In this document: positions 35,278 through 44,712 of the stretch, piece by piece
Position numbering within the stretch: the first letter of the stretch is position 1
Layout of the letters: each line of letters opens with the position of its first letter
NCBI GenBank assembly: GCA_963810915.1
Contig: CAWEPH010000002.1
Span: forward strand, 62,001-126,000
Length of the DNA stretch: 64,000 bases
Source of the DNA: JAOUEA01 sp963810915
GTDB taxonomy: Bacteria > Actinomycetota > UBA4738 > HRBIN12
Direction: 5' to 3'
The notes under the pieces: model-generated
The model's input: the letters and a program-made list of their open reading frames with translations, nothing else
Told to the model about the DNA's origin: nothing
Databases searched by the model: none
Position numbers and translations under genes: made by a program

Positions 35278-36447
35278 TCAGGCGGCCCGCCCGGTGATCG
35301 AGCGCCGCAGCAGCACCGTGGCGATCGCCAGCAGCCCCACCGCATAAGCCGCGAGCACCCACAGATCCGTGCCCACCTCCGTCGGCCGCGCCCCCACCGT
35401 GATCGAGGCGTTGAGCGCGTCGACCGCCCAGGCGTGCGGGAAGAGGTGCGCGATCCTGAGCATCACCGGCGGGAAGATCTCGAGGGGCACCATGCAGCCG
35501 CCCAACGCCGCGAGCACCAGCCCCAGGAACACCCCCATCGCGCCGGCCTGCGAGGCGTTCTGCAGGAGGGAGCCCATCACCATCGCCGCCCCGGTCGCCG
35601 CCAGCGCGAAGAGCAGCACGACCAGCGTGGTCGTCAGCCGGTTCCCCCAGTCGACCTGGAATAGCAGGACCGTGCCCACGACGATAAGCAGCCCCTGGAT
35701 CAGCGCGATCGCGTAACGGCCGAGCGTCTCGCCCACCAGGATGGTGCGCACCGAGGTGGGCGAGGCGAGCATCCGCCGCGTCACGCCGAGGCGCCGCGTC
35801 TCGATCAGCATGGCCGAGGCCGACAGCGATGTGAGGAAGATGAAGAGGATCAGTTCTTGCGCGGCCCCCGTCGCGAACGAGCCCACCGCCGTATCGCCGC
35901 CTGCTGTCCCCGTGGCCACGTCGACGGTGGGCAGGACCGCCGCGACCGCCTTCGCCCGGCCGAGTCCCTCGGCGAAGGTCGGAGCCGCGCCCTCGTCCAC
36001 GGCGAAGCGCGCCGCGCGGACCTCTACGTTCTGGGCATCCACCACGGATGCGACGGTCAGCTGCAGCCCCTGATCCGCGGTCGGTCGCGCGATGAAATCG
36101 ATCGGGACCGTCTCGCCCGCGCGGATCCGCTCGTCGTAGCCGGGCGGGATCGTCAGCCCACCTTCCAACTCGCCGCGCTCGATCGCGGTGCGCATGGCGT
36201 CCGCATCGGTGTAGACACGGACGTCGATGCCCTCGGTCGCGGCCAGACGCGTCCGGAGATCCCGCCCGAGCTCACCAGATCGCGCGTCCATCACGCCGAG
36301 CTCGGGCGTGAACCCGGATCCGAAGGCCGCGCCGATCGCCAGGATGATCAGGAACGGGAAGACGAAGACGAAGAAGGCAGCGGTCTTGTCCTTCACCAGC
36401 CGACGGAGGTTCGTCCCCGCGATCGCGAGCGCCTTGCGGAGGTTCAT
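35278..36447 (-). CDS. ABC-2 type transporter permease (second of pair)
   Basis: 389 residues from ATG 36447, which overlaps the stop of the preceding permease gene (ATGA). Layout: one N-terminal helix (TAAFFVFVFPFLIILAIG), a ~150-residue extracytoplasmic loop (LGVMDARSGELGRDLRTRLAATE...), then five or six helices with the conserved loop LIETRRLGVTRRMLASPTS. Homologous to the adjacent permease, so the transporter is probably a heterodimer. Drug or lipid-type export is likely; cargo unknown. Confidence 0.87.
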   Translation of the reverse strand: MNLRKALAIAGTNLRRLVKDKTAAFFVFVFPFLIILAIGAAFGSGFTPELGVMDARSGELGRDLRTRLAATEGIDVRVYTDADAMRTAIERGELEGGLTIPPGYDERIRAGETVPIDFIARPTADQGLQLTVASVVDAQNVEVRAARFAVDEGAAPTFAEGLGRAKAVAAVLPTVDVATGTAGGDTAVGSFATGAAQELILFIFLTSLSASAMLIETRRLGVTRRMLASPTSVRTILVGETLGRYAIALIQGLLIVVGTVLLFQVDWGNRLTTTLVVLLFALAATGAAMVMGSLLQNASQAGAMGVFLGLVLAALGGCMVPLEIFPPVMLRIAHLFPHAWAVDALNASITVGARPTEVGTDLWVLAAYAVGLLAIATVLLRRSITGRAA

Positions 36448-37607
36448 CCGGCCACCATCCGCGTCGACCGCGCCCACGCGAGGCCGCCGGTGACGAACGC
36501 GATCGTGAACACCCCTGCGAGCGCCCCGACCACGTCACGCACCGACGCGCCGTACGCGAGCTTCTGGAAGCCCTCCATCAGCCACCCCTGCGGGGAGAGG
36601 AACCGGATCGTGCCGAGCAGGCCGGCCTGCGAGATCGGGAAGAAGGTGCCGCCCAACAGCCCTCCCACCACGGCGACGATGGAGACCATGGCGCCGGCCT
36701 GTGCGGTGGTCTTCGCGTAGGTGGCCACCAACGCCGTGACGCCGACCGCGGCCAGCACGCCGCCGAGGATCAGCAGCGCGACGCCGACGGGATCGCCCCA
36801 CTCCGCCTGCAGGAGCCAGGTCGTGGCCAGGACCAGGAGCACCGTGCTCACCAGCCCGACCACCAGGCTCGCGAGGGCCTTCCCGCCGATCACGGACGCC
36901 GGTCGGATCGGCGCCACCAACAGGCGCGAGAGCGTCCCCTCCTCGCGCTCCTCCAACAGGCCCCGCACGCCGAACTCGACCGCGAAGAACAGGAAGAACA
37001 CCGCCATGCCGATCGCGAAGAAGGTCGACTGGGACGCGACCTGATCGGCGGCGTGCACCGTGCGGATCCTGGCCGCGGCCGGCACGGCCTGTGCACGGGT
37101 CGCCAGGTCGGGATCGGGCGCGGGCGCCCCACCTCCGTGCGTCACCGTCGCCACCGAGAGCCCGACCGCATCGAGCTGCGAGGCGAACGAGCGCGCCAGC
37201 GAGACCATCACGAGCGATCCGATGCTCGAATCGGGCGAGCCGATCACGCGGATCGTCGCGCCCTCGCCGGCGCGCACGGCGTCGGAGAACCCTTCCGGAA
37301 ACACGGCCGCCGCGTCGAGGTCGCCGGCCTCCGCCTGTCGGTCGGCCTGTACCGGCGAGTCGACCTGCTCCAGGGTGACGAAGTCGAGGGTCTTCAGGAG
37401 GGCGGTGAAGCTCGCCGGGAGATCACCGCCGGCGTCCTGGTTCACGACCCCGTACGTCACGTCCAAGCCCTGCGTCTCGACGTCGCCGAGCGTGAGGCTG
37501 AAGATCCATGCGAGCCCGAACGGGAGGACCAGAGCGACCAGGATCGCGGTCCGGTCGCGCAGCCGCCTCCGCAGGTCCTTCGTCGCGATCGTCCAGGCAT
37601 CGCGCAT
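36444..37607 (-). CDS. ABC-2 type transporter permease (first of pair)
   Basis: 387 residues. N-terminal helix DRTAILVALVLPFGLAWIFSLTLG, a long outer loop with VTYGVVNQDAGGDLPASF, then a helix-rich C-terminal half with GLLEEREEGTLSRLLVAPIRPASVIGGKALAS, the typical coupling loop of this family. The ATG is 4 bases after the ATPase stop, and its own stop overlaps the next permease start. This tight packing marks an obligate transporter operon. Confidence 0.88.
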   Translation of the reverse strand: MRDAWTIATKDLRRRLRDRTAILVALVLPFGLAWIFSLTLGDVETQGLDVTYGVVNQDAGGDLPASFTALLKTLDFVTLEQVDSPVQADRQAEAGDLDAAAVFPEGFSDAVRAGEGATIRVIGSPDSSIGSLVMVSLARSFASQLDAVGLSVATVTHGGGAPAPDPDLATRAQAVPAAARIRTVHAADQVASQSTFFAIGMAVFFLFFAVEFGVRGLLEEREEGTLSRLLVAPIRPASVIGGKALASLVVGLVSTVLLVLATTWLLQAEWGDPVGVALLILGGVLAAVGVTALVATYAKTTAQAGAMVSIVAVVGGLLGGTFFPISQAGLLGTIRFLSPQGWLMEGFQKLAYGASVRDVVGALAGVFTIAFVTGGLAWARSTRMVAG

Positions 37608-37611
37608 CGTC

Positions 37612-38556
37612 CTAGCCCTCGTCGCGGAGCGCCTTGCCGGTGAGGTGCAGGAAGACGGCCTCGAGGTTCGGCTCCTGGACCTCCATCGAAGTGATGCCGG
37701 TGCCGGTCGCGTCGATCGAGCGCACGATCTCGGCGAGCGAGGAGCGCACGTCGCGCGCCATCACGTCGATCCCGCCGTCGCGCGGGACGGCCTCCGCCAC
37801 GCCGGGTATGCGCATCGTCGCGGCGCACGCAGCCTGGAGATCGCCGCGAGCCTCGATCCGCAGGCGGTCGAGCTCGCCCACCAGCCCGATCAACTCGCGG
37901 CGCGTGCCCTCCGCCTTCAACGTCCCCTCGTCGAGGATCCCGACGCGATCGCAGAGCCGCTCGGCCTCCTCCATGTAGTGGGTGGTGTAGAGCACCGCCA
38001 TGCCCTCCGACGCCAGCGCCTCGACGGAGTCCAGGATCGCGTTCCGGCTCTGCGGATCCACGCCCACGGTGGGCTCGTCCAGGACCAGGAGCGCCGGGTC
38101 GTTCAGCAGGCCGAGACCGATGTTCAGACGACGCTTCATGCCGCCCGAATACCGTTCGGTACGCTCGTCGGCCCGCTCGGCGAGGCCGACGGTCTCCAGG
38201 ACGCGATCCATCCGCCGCTCCAGCTCCTTCCCGGAGAGGTCGTACAGCTTGCCGAAGAACCGCAGGTTCTCCTTCGCGGTCAGGTCCGGGTAGATCGCGA
38301 TCTCCTGCGGCACGAAGCCGATCGCCGCCTTCGCTTCGACGGTGCCGGTGTCGAGCGGGCGGCCCTGCAGGGTGACATGGCCGCCGTCGCGCGACAGCAA
38401 GCCGCAAACCATGGAGATCGTGGTGGTCTTTCCGGCGCCGTTGGGCCCCAGCAGGCCGTAGGTCTCACCCTCCCCGATCGTGAAGCCGACGCCGTCCACG
38501 GCGAGCCGCTCACCGTAGCTCTTGCGAAGGCCTTCACAGGCGAGCACCGCGTCCAT
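37612..38556 (-). CDS. ABC transporter ATP-binding protein (DrrA-like)
   Basis: 314 residues from ATG 38556, with GGAGG 7 bases upstream. Walker A GPNGAGKTTTISMVCG, Q-loop FVPQEIAIYPDLTAKENL, signature YSGGMKRRLNIGLGLL, Walker B LLVLDEPTVGVDPQSRNAIL and switch His TTHYMEEAERLCDRVGILDEG. The C-terminal DUF4162-like tail ends EPNLEAVFLHLTGKALRDEG. It powers the two permeases downstream. Family members export antibiotics, lipids or sodium; no resistance or biosynthetic gene is adjacent to say which. Confidence 0.9.
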   Translation of the reverse strand: MDAVLACEGLRKSYGERLAVDGVGFTIGEGETYGLLGPNGAGKTTTISMVCGLLSRDGGHVTLQGRPLDTGTVEAKAAIGFVPQEIAIYPDLTAKENLRFFGKLYDLSGKELERRMDRVLETVGLAERADERTERYSGGMKRRLNIGLGLLNDPALLVLDEPTVGVDPQSRNAILDSVEALASEGMAVLYTTHYMEEAERLCDRVGILDEGTLKAEGTRRELIGLVGELDRLRIEARGDLQAACAATMRIPGVAEAVPRDGGIDVMARDVRSSLAEIVRSIDATGTGITSMEVQEPNLEAVFLHLTGKALRDEG

Positions 38557-38635
38557 ATCCGACCTCCACGCTAGTCCAACGACCCGCGTCGCGGACCACG
38601 ACCGCTCGGGAGCGCAGGTGTGGTCAACTACGGTC

Positions 38636-39202
38636 ATGGCATCCTGGAACGGCACCGTCGTCCTCACGACGCCGCGCTTGCTGCTGCGCACCTTCCGCCG
38701 TGACGACCTCCCGCACTACGCGGCCCTGAACGCCGATCCAGAGGTCGTGCGTTACCTGGGTGGCGAGCCGCTCTCGCGCCAGCACTCCGACGAGATCGCC
38801 GAATGGGCGAACGAGGTCCACGAAGAAGAAGGGATCGGCCTGCTCGCCGTCGAACGCCAGAAGGACGGGGCCTTCCTCGGCATGTGCGGCCTGCACCACC
38901 TGGAGTCCTATCCCGACGACGTCGAGGTGGGGTGGCGGCTCGCGTATGAGCACTGGGGCAAGGGGTACGCCACGGAAGCCGCCACGGCCTGGCTCGATCA
39001 CGCCTTCGGCCCGCTCGATGTGCCGCGCGTGATCTCGACCACGGACCCGCCGAACGTGCGCAGCCTGGCGGTCATGCGACGGCTGGGGATGACCTTCGAC
39101 CACGCCGCCCAGATCACGGACGAGGGCATCGCGTTCGATGCGGTGATCTACAGCATCACGGCGGCCCAGTGGCGCGCACACATCGCCGCCACGGAGCGAT
39201 GA
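38636..39202 (+). CDS. GNAT family N-acetyltransferase (RimJ/RimL-like)
   Basis: 188 residues from ATG 38636. TTPRLLLRTFRRDDLPHYAALN and PEVVRYLGGEPLSRQHSDEIAEWAN open the fold; VEVGWRLAYEHWGKGYATEAATAWLDHAF is the acetyl-CoA-binding region, and NVRSLAVMRRLGMTFDHAA is the usual RimJ/RimL segment. It probably acetylates an N-terminus, amino acid or small amine. Divergent from the ABC operon with 79 bases between the starts. Confidence 0.85.
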   Translation: MASWNGTVVLTTPRLLLRTFRRDDLPHYAALNADPEVVRYLGGEPLSRQHSDEIAEWANEVHEEEGIGLLAVERQKDGAFLGMCGLHHLESYPDDVEVGWRLAYEHWGKGYATEAATAWLDHAFGPLDVPRVISTTDPPNVRSLAVMRRLGMTFDHAAQITDEGIAFDAVIYSITAAQWRAHIAATER

Positions 39203-39229
39203 CCGCCGACCGCATCGCGCGGCCGAACC

Positions 39230-39235
39230 TATCAT
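39230..39235 (+). promoter_or_regulatory. -10 box TATCAT (leaderless or near-leaderless)
   Basis: TATCAT ends 10 bases before the ATG at 39246. Confidence 0.4.
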
Positions 39236-39245
39236 CGCGGGCACC

Positions 39246-39872
39246 ATGAGCCAGCCGAACGAGCCGCATCCGCACGTCGACGTCGGGGCCGGGCGCCTCG
39301 AGGCGTTCAGCGATGCGGTGATGGCCGTGATCATCACGATCCTGGCCCTCGAGCTGGGGCCCCCCGGCGGCTCGACGCGGGACGCGGTGGAGGCGTGGCT
39401 GCCGAACCTGTGGATCTATCTCCTCGCCTTCGTGTTCGTCGCGATCTACTGGAACAACCACCATCACCTCCTGCGCGCCACCACGCGCATCAGCGGATCG
39501 GTGATGTGGGCCAACATGTTCCTGCTGTTCTGGTTGTCCCTGGTCCCCGTCCTCACCGAATGGCTGAAGGAGTTCCCGCGCGAGGCGCTGCCGGTGGCGT
39601 CGTTCGGGGTGGTCGCGCTCTGCGCCGCGCTGGCGTACAGCATCCTCGTCCGCGCGATCGTGCGTGCGAACGGTCGGGAGTCGCTGGTCGGCGTGGCGCT
39701 CGGGTCCGACCTGAAAGGGAACATCTCGCTGGTGATGTACGCGGCGGGCGTCGGACTCGCCTACGTCAGCATCTGGCTCGCGTACGCGCTCTACGTCGCG
39801 GTGGCGGTGATGTGGCTCGTGCCCGACCGCCGCTTCATCCGTGCCCATCCTCCCCACGAGCACCACGACTAG
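39246..39872 (+). CDS. TMEM175/DUF1211 family potassium-channel-like protein
   Basis: 208 residues with six transmembrane segments. The signature RLEAFSDAVMAVIITILALEL near residue 18 carries the R-x3-FSD motif of TMEM175 channels. IYLLAFVFVAIYWNNHHHLLRATTRI follows, also usual. Bacterial TMEM175 proteins have one such repeat and assemble as tetramers that pass K+. A His-rich tail (HPPHEHHD) ends the protein. Confidence 0.88.
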   Translation: MSQPNEPHPHVDVGAGRLEAFSDAVMAVIITILALELGPPGGSTRDAVEAWLPNLWIYLLAFVFVAIYWNNHHHLLRATTRISGSVMWANMFLLFWLSLVPVLTEWLKEFPREALPVASFGVVALCAALAYSILVRAIVRANGRESLVGVALGSDLKGNISLVMYAAGVGLAYVSIWLAYALYVAVAVMWLVPDRRFIRAHPPHEHHD

Positions 39873-39895
39873 GGTCCCGCCGTTCGCCCTCCGCA

Positions 39896-39901
39896 TAGAC
39901 T
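39896..39901 (+). promoter_or_regulatory. -10 box TAGACT (leaderless)
   Basis: TAGACT ends 8 bases before the ATG at 39910. Confidence 0.45.
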
Positions 39902-39909
39902 CGCAACCC

Positions 39910-42900
39910 ATGGGGACGTGCGCGACCTGCGGGGCCACCAACGTCGAAGGAGCTCGCTTCTGCGCGTCCTGCGGCGCTTCGCTCACGGCGACGTGCGCGT
40001 CGTGCGGCGTCCAGCTCCCCGACGATGCCCGGTTCTGTCCCAGCTGCGGGGCACCGGTGGCAGCGCCCGACTCGGCTCCCCTGGGCCAGGAGCGTCGCGT
40101 CCTCACGCTCCTGTTCGCCGACCTCAGCGGCTCCACCGCACTGGGCGAGCGGCTCGATCCCGAGCAGCTGCGCCAGGTCCTCGATCGGTACTTCGCGGCC
40201 ATGCGCGAGGAGATCGAAGCCGAAGGTGGCACCGTGGAGAAGTTCATCGGCGACGCGGTGGTCGCGGGGTTCGGGACACCCGTCGCCCATGAGGACGACG
40301 CTGCCCGCGCCCTGCGCGCGGCCCTGCGGATGCGCGCGCGTCTGCCGGCGGTGAACGCGGAGCTCGACTCCCTGCACGGCGTCACGCTCGAGATCCGGAT
40401 CGGCGTGAACACCGGCGAGGTGCTGGCGACACTCGATCCCCTGCCGGGGGAGCCCATGTTCACGGGCGACGCGGTCAACACCGCCGCGCGCTTCGAGCAG
40501 CACGCGCGACCCGGACAGATCCTCGCCTCGGAGCGCACGGTGCGAGCGGCACGCGGCTTCGCCACCGCCGACGCCGGCCTGATCGAGATGAAGGGCAAAG
40601 CCGAACCCGCGCGGGCTTTCGAGGTCCTTGGCGAGGACGGGTCGGCGCCCGCACGTGGGGTGCCGGGTCTCTCGGCGCCGATGGTGGGGCGCGACGCCGA
40701 ACTCGAACTGCTGGCCTCGATGGCGGCGCGGGTGAGTATCGAGCGTCGACCGCACCTGGTGACGATCTATGGCGAGCCGGGCGTCGGCAAGAGCCGTCTG
40801 ACGCAAGAGTTCCTCACATCGGCGACGCACGGCACGACCGTGCGCGGGCGTTGCCTCCCGTACGGCGACGGCGTCACGTACTGGCCCCTCGCCGAGATCC
40901 TCAAGGGCGTGGCGGGCGTCCTGGACAGCGACCCCCCGAAGCTCGCGTTGGACCGCGTGCACGCCCTGGGGCGCTCGTTGCTCGGCGCGGACGAGGTGGC
41001 GACGCGCGCGACCGCCGCCTTGGCGTTCACCATGGGGCTCGACGACCCCATGGTTCGGTTCGGCGAGACGGATCCGAAGCAGGTGAACGAGGAGATCGGG
41101 CAGGCCTGGCGCGCGTTCTTCGGCGCGCTGGCGCATGAGGCGCCGGTCCTGGCGCTGATCGAGGACATCCACTGGGCGGACCCGGCGCTCCTCGACCTAC
41201 TCGAACGGCTGGCCGAGGAGATCGAGGGACCGGTCCTGTTCCTGTGTCCCGCGCGGCCTGAGCTGCTCGGATCGCGCCCCAACTGGGGAGGCGGCAAGCG
41301 CAACTACAGCGGGCTCTCCCTCGACCCGCTCACGACCGATGAAGCCGAAGATCTGATGCGGGCGCTTCTGAACATCGATGATCTGCCCGCCAGCGTGCAC
41401 GGCCAGATCCTGGAGAGGGCGGGTGGCAATCCGTTCTTCTTGGAGGAGATCGTGCGCCAGCTGGCGGATGGTGGGCACGTGGTGCGGGAGGGCGAACGGT
41501 GGCGAGCCACCGGCGACGTCGCAGCCGTTGAGATCCCGGACACGGTGCAGGCTGTCTTGGCCGCGCGGATCGACATGCTGGAGACGGCTCCACGAGGCGC
41601 GCTACAGGCGGCCGCGGTCGTCGGTCGCGTGTTCTGGCCCGGCGCGGTGCGGCGCCTCGTTCGCGATCGAGACGGGCTCGAGGAGGCGTTCGCCCCGCTA
41701 CAGGCGCGCGACCTGATCCGAGCACGACCTGCATCCGCGCTCGCGGGCGAGACCGAGTACATCTTCAAACACGTGCTCACGCGCGATGTCGCCTACGAGA
41801 CGCTGCCCCGCGCCGAACGCGCCGTCGCCCACGCCGCGGTCGCGGCATGGCTCGAGGAGTCGGTGGGCGACCGCTCGAGCGAGTTCCTCGAGTTGCTCGC
41901 CTACCACTACACCGAGGCACACCGTGCGGGTCGCGAAAGCGCGACGGCCGACGTCGACCTCGTCCGGCTGAGGGAGCGCGCCTTCGACCTCAATCTGAGG
42001 GCTGCAGAGGCGGCTCGCGCTCGGCTCGCCTTGCATCGTGCCGAGCGGTACGCGTCACAGTCACTCGACCTCGCGGCAGACGCCGAGGAGCGCTCGCTCG
42101 CCGGGGAGTCACTGGCGGAAGCCTACTTCGAGGGATACCAGGGCACCGAGGCATGGGAGGCGTACGAACGCGCGATCGACGGCGCCCTAGAGGCCTCTGC
42201 ACCCAACGACCTGCGGATCGCACGCCTCTGCGCACGCGCCGTAGCCGTGCCTACCCGATGGCCCGGGTCGATGTATCGGACGCCTCCGGAAGAAGACGTG
42301 GGCCGCCTGATGGAGATCGGGATCGCGCACCTACCACCTGGAGACAGCCTGGAACGGATCCACTTGTTGTCGATCCGATCATCGTGGCCGTTCGCCTTCC
42401 CGTGGCTCGAGATCACCGACGAAGAGCGCGATGCGCTCATCGCGTCCGGCATCGAGGCCGCAGAATCAGCCTTGCGGATGGGTCTCCCCGATCTCGCGTC
42501 GGCTGCGTTCGACAACGCGGCGGGGCCGGCGCTCGTCGCAGGCCGATATGACGTGAGCAGTGAGATCGAGAATCGACGGCTGGGCTTGATCGACCAGCTC
42601 CGCGATCCGCTGGAGATCGGGGACACCTACGGGATGCTGAGCTGGTGCGGTGTGAGTGCTGGACGCTTCGCACAGGGCGTGGCGTTCGCGGAGGAAGGGT
42701 TGAGGGTGACCCGCGGGGCCTCGGCGAGCTCGCCGGTCCACCTGCTCTCCTGGCTCGCATACGCCCACTTCGGACTCGGTGCTTGGGAGGAAGCGCTGGC
42801 CGCCTACGGCGAGCTCAGCGATCTGCTCGGTGATCAGCGCGACGACCCCCCGTATTTCGCCTCGGGCGCCTACGGGGCGGCCGGCATGATCCACCACCTT

Positions 42901-43464
42901 CGGGGAGAGGTGGCCGAGGCCGACCGGCTACTCGACAGCCTCAAGCGTGTCTCCGATAGCGCGGGAAGCGGCCGAGGCTCGATCCGGCCCTGGACCTCTG
43001 CGATGCCCCTCATGGTGGCACGAGGAGAGCTCGAGGGCGCGCGTGCTCGGATGGTGGATCGGGTTCCGGGTTGGCAGGTCCACGGAGACACCCTCTTCGA
43101 GGCAGCTGGTGCATGGGTGGCGGCCGCCGAGGCGTGGGACCGGGCCCCCAGCCTGATCGAGGAGATGCGGACGTTCGCGATCGGCGGTTGCCGGCCGGCT
43201 GCCTGGCATGCCGACCTGCTCGAGGGTCGGTGGCAAGCGGCCGCCGAGCGACCCACCGACGCGGTGGCGGCGTTCGATCGGGCTAGGACGGCGTTCGCGT
43301 CCGCGGGCGCCGTCCGCGACGCCGCGATCTGCGACCTGGAGGTGGCCCGGGTCGTCGGCCTCGGCGCACTCGATCCGGACCGTCAACGGCGTCTGGACGA
43401 GGCCACCGTACTCTTCGAGCGGCTTCGTTCGGTGCGCGATCTCGACCGCGTCCGAGCGCTGTAG
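39910..43464 (+). CDS. Zinc ribbon - adenylate/guanylate cyclase - AAA ATPase - TPR protein
   Basis: 1184 residues. (1) Residues ~4-51: three CxxC pairs and more (CATCGATN, FCASCGA, CASCGVQL, FCPSCGAP), a double zinc ribbon. (2) ~58-235: class III cyclase domain with LLFADLSGSTALGERLD (metal Asp), VEKFIGDAVVAGFGTP (second metal Asp) and IRIGVNTGEVLA. (3) ~255-560: AAA_16-type ATPase with Walker A YGEPGVGKSRLTQEF and Walker B LALIEDIHWADPALLDLLERL. (4) The rest: TPR-like repeats. The order matches the cyclase/ATPase proteins frequent in Actinobacteria, thought to be signal-integrating regulators. Whether the cyclase makes cAMP is not shown. Intact over 3.5 kb. Start fits the leaderless -10 at 39896. 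Confidence 0.9.
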   Translation: MGTCATCGATNVEGARFCASCGASLTATCASCGVQLPDDARFCPSCGAPVAAPDSAPLGQERRVLTLLFADLSGSTALGERLDPEQLRQVLDRYFAAMREEIEAEGGTVEKFIGDAVVAGFGTPVAHEDDAARALRAALRMRARLPAVNAELDSLHGVTLEIRIGVNTGEVLATLDPLPGEPMFTGDAVNTAARFEQHARPGQILASERTVRAARGFATADAGLIEMKGKAEPARAFEVLGEDGSAPARGVPGLSAPMVGRDAELELLASMAARVSIERRPHLVTIYGEPGVGKSRLTQEFLTSATHGTTVRGRCLPYGDGVTYWPLAEILKGVAGVLDSDPPKLALDRVHALGRSLLGADEVATRATAALAFTMGLDDPMVRFGETDPKQVNEEIGQAWRAFFGALAHEAPVLALIEDIHWADPALLDLLERLAEEIEGPVLFLCPARPELLGSRPNWGGGKRNYSGLSLDPLTTDEAEDLMRALLNIDDLPASVHGQILERAGGNPFFLEEIVRQLADGGHVVREGERWRATGDVAAVEIPDTVQAVLAARIDMLETAPRGALQAAAVVGRVFWPGAVRRLVRDRDGLEEAFAPLQARDLIRARPASALAGETEYIFKHVLTRDVAYETLPRAERAVAHAAVAAWLEESVGDRSSEFLELLAYHYTEAHRAGRESATADVDLVRLRERAFDLNLRAAEAARARLALHRAERYASQSLDLAADAEERSLAGESLAEAYFEGYQGTEAWEAYERAIDGALEASAPNDLRIARLCARAVAVPTRWPGSMYRTPPEEDVGRLMEIGIAHLPPGDSLERIHLLSIRSSWPFAFPWLEITDEERDALIASGIEAAESALRMGLPDLASAAFDNAAGPALVAGRYDVSSEIENRRLGLIDQLRDPLEIGDTYGMLSWCGVSAGRFAQGVAFAEEGLRVTRGASASSPVHLLSWLAYAHFGLGAWEEALAAYGELSDLLGDQRDDPPYFASGAYGAAGMIHHLRGEVAEADRLLDSLKRVSDSAGSGRGSIRPWTSAMPLMVARGELEGARARMVDRVPGWQVHGDTLFEAAGAWVAAAEAWDRAPSLIEEMRTFAIGGCRPAAWHADLLEGRWQAAAERPTDAVAAFDRARTAFASAGAVRDAAICDLEVARVVGLGALDPDRQRRLDEATVLFERLRSVRDLDRVRAL

Positions 43465-43467
43465 CGT
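43462..43467 (+). promoter_or_regulatory. -10 box TAGCGT (leaderless)
   Basis: TAGCGT overlaps the stop codon of the cyclase gene and ends 7 bases before the ATG at 43475. Confidence 0.35.
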
Positions 43468-43474
43468 CCCCGTC

Positions 43475-44692
43475 ATGGAACGCGTCGACGTCGCGGTGGT
43501 GGGCGGGGGTCAGGCCGGGCTCGCCACGAGCCACGAGCTGACCGCCCGAGGCATCGAGCACATCGTGCTGGAACGGGGACGGGTCGGGCAGACCTGGCGC
43601 ACCCGCTGGGACAGCTTCTGCCTGGTCACCCCCAACTGGGGGATCCGGCTCCCCGGTCACCCCTACGATGGGCCCGATCCGGACGGCTACCTGCCGCGCG
43701 ACGAGATCGTGGCCCACCTCGAGTCTTACGCGTCCGCCGCCCACGTGCCTGTGCGCGAAGGGACCGCCGTCTCGGCCGCGCGTCGCGACGACGACGACGA
43801 CTTCGTGCTGGACACCACGGGCGGGACGGTGCGGGCGCGCCGCCTGGTCGTCGCGAACGGCGCCTACCAGCGTCCGCTCCGTCCCCCCGGCGCCGAGACC
43901 CTCCCGGCGGAACTCACGACGCTCGACGTCGACGGCTTCAAGAACGAAGGCTCCCTTCCCCCGGGTCGCGTCCTGATCGTGGGCAGCGGGCAGTCGGGGT
44001 GTCAGATCGCGGAGGAGCTCCACGAAGCGGGACGCGACGTGGCGCTCGCCTGCGGCCGCGCCCCGTGGGCGCAGCGCCGCATCGGCGGACGCGACGTCTT
44101 CTGGTGGGTGGTGGAGACCGGATACATGGCGCAGACGCTGAGCGCGTTCCCCGACCCGTCGGCGGCGCGCCTGGCCGGGAACATCCTGGCGACCGGCCAC
44201 GGCGGCGGGCACGACCTGCACCTGCGGACGTTGCAGGCGATGGGGGTGCGCCTGGTCGGGCGCTTCCTGGGAGCCGAGGCGGGGTCGGCCCGGTTCGCGC
44301 AGGATCTCGGGGAGACGATCGCGTGGAGCGACGCCCGCCACCGCGACCTCATGGACATGGTCCTCGCGACCGCCGTGCGGGAGGGCCTCGAGGCGCCCGA
44401 AGACCCCGAGCCCGGTCCGTTCGACGACCGATCGCCGGAGCGCCTCGGCCTCGCCGGCTTCGGCGCCGTCATCTTCACGGGCGGCTTCCGCCCCGACTAC
44501 CGGTCGTGGCTCCCGTGGCCGGAGGCCTTCGACGACGAGGGCTTCCCCCTCCAGGTCGACGGAGCGAGCACCGTCGTCCCGGGCCTGTGGTTCATGGGGG
44601 TGCACTTCCTGCGCACGCGCAAGTCCTCGCTGCTGTTCGGCGTGGGCGAGGACGCCGCCGTGGTGGCCGAGGCGATCGCCGCATCAGGCTGA
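43475..44692 (+). CDS. Flavin-containing monooxygenase-like NAD(P)/FAD oxidoreductase
   Basis: 405 residues. FAD motif VDVAVVGGGQAGLATSHELT, then the FMO-type GQTWRTRWDSFCLVTPNWGIRLPG and NADPH motif VLIVGSGQSGCQIAEELHEAG. DGYLPRDEIVAHLESYA is typical of the CzcO/MnoX-like group. The C-terminal FAD segment is VIFTGGFRPDYRSWLPWPEAFDDEGFP and LWFMGVHFLRTRKSSLLFGVGEDA. The substrate is unknown. It starts 10 bases after the cyclase stop. It resembles the flavoprotein at 21821 only distantly. Confidence 0.86.
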   Translation: MERVDVAVVGGGQAGLATSHELTARGIEHIVLERGRVGQTWRTRWDSFCLVTPNWGIRLPGHPYDGPDPDGYLPRDEIVAHLESYASAAHVPVREGTAVSAARRDDDDDFVLDTTGGTVRARRLVVANGAYQRPLRPPGAETLPAELTTLDVDGFKNEGSLPPGRVLIVGSGQSGCQIAEELHEAGRDVALACGRAPWAQRRIGGRDVFWWVVETGYMAQTLSAFPDPSAARLAGNILATGHGGGHDLHLRTLQAMGVRLVGRFLGAEAGSARFAQDLGETIAWSDARHRDLMDMVLATAVREGLEAPEDPEPGPFDDRSPERLGLAGFGAVIFTGGFRPDYRSWLPWPEAFDDEGFPLQVDGASTVVPGLWFMGVHFLRTRKSSLLFGVGEDAAVVAEAIAASG

Positions 44693-44712
44693 GCCGCGAG
44701 GCGGGGAGCCCT

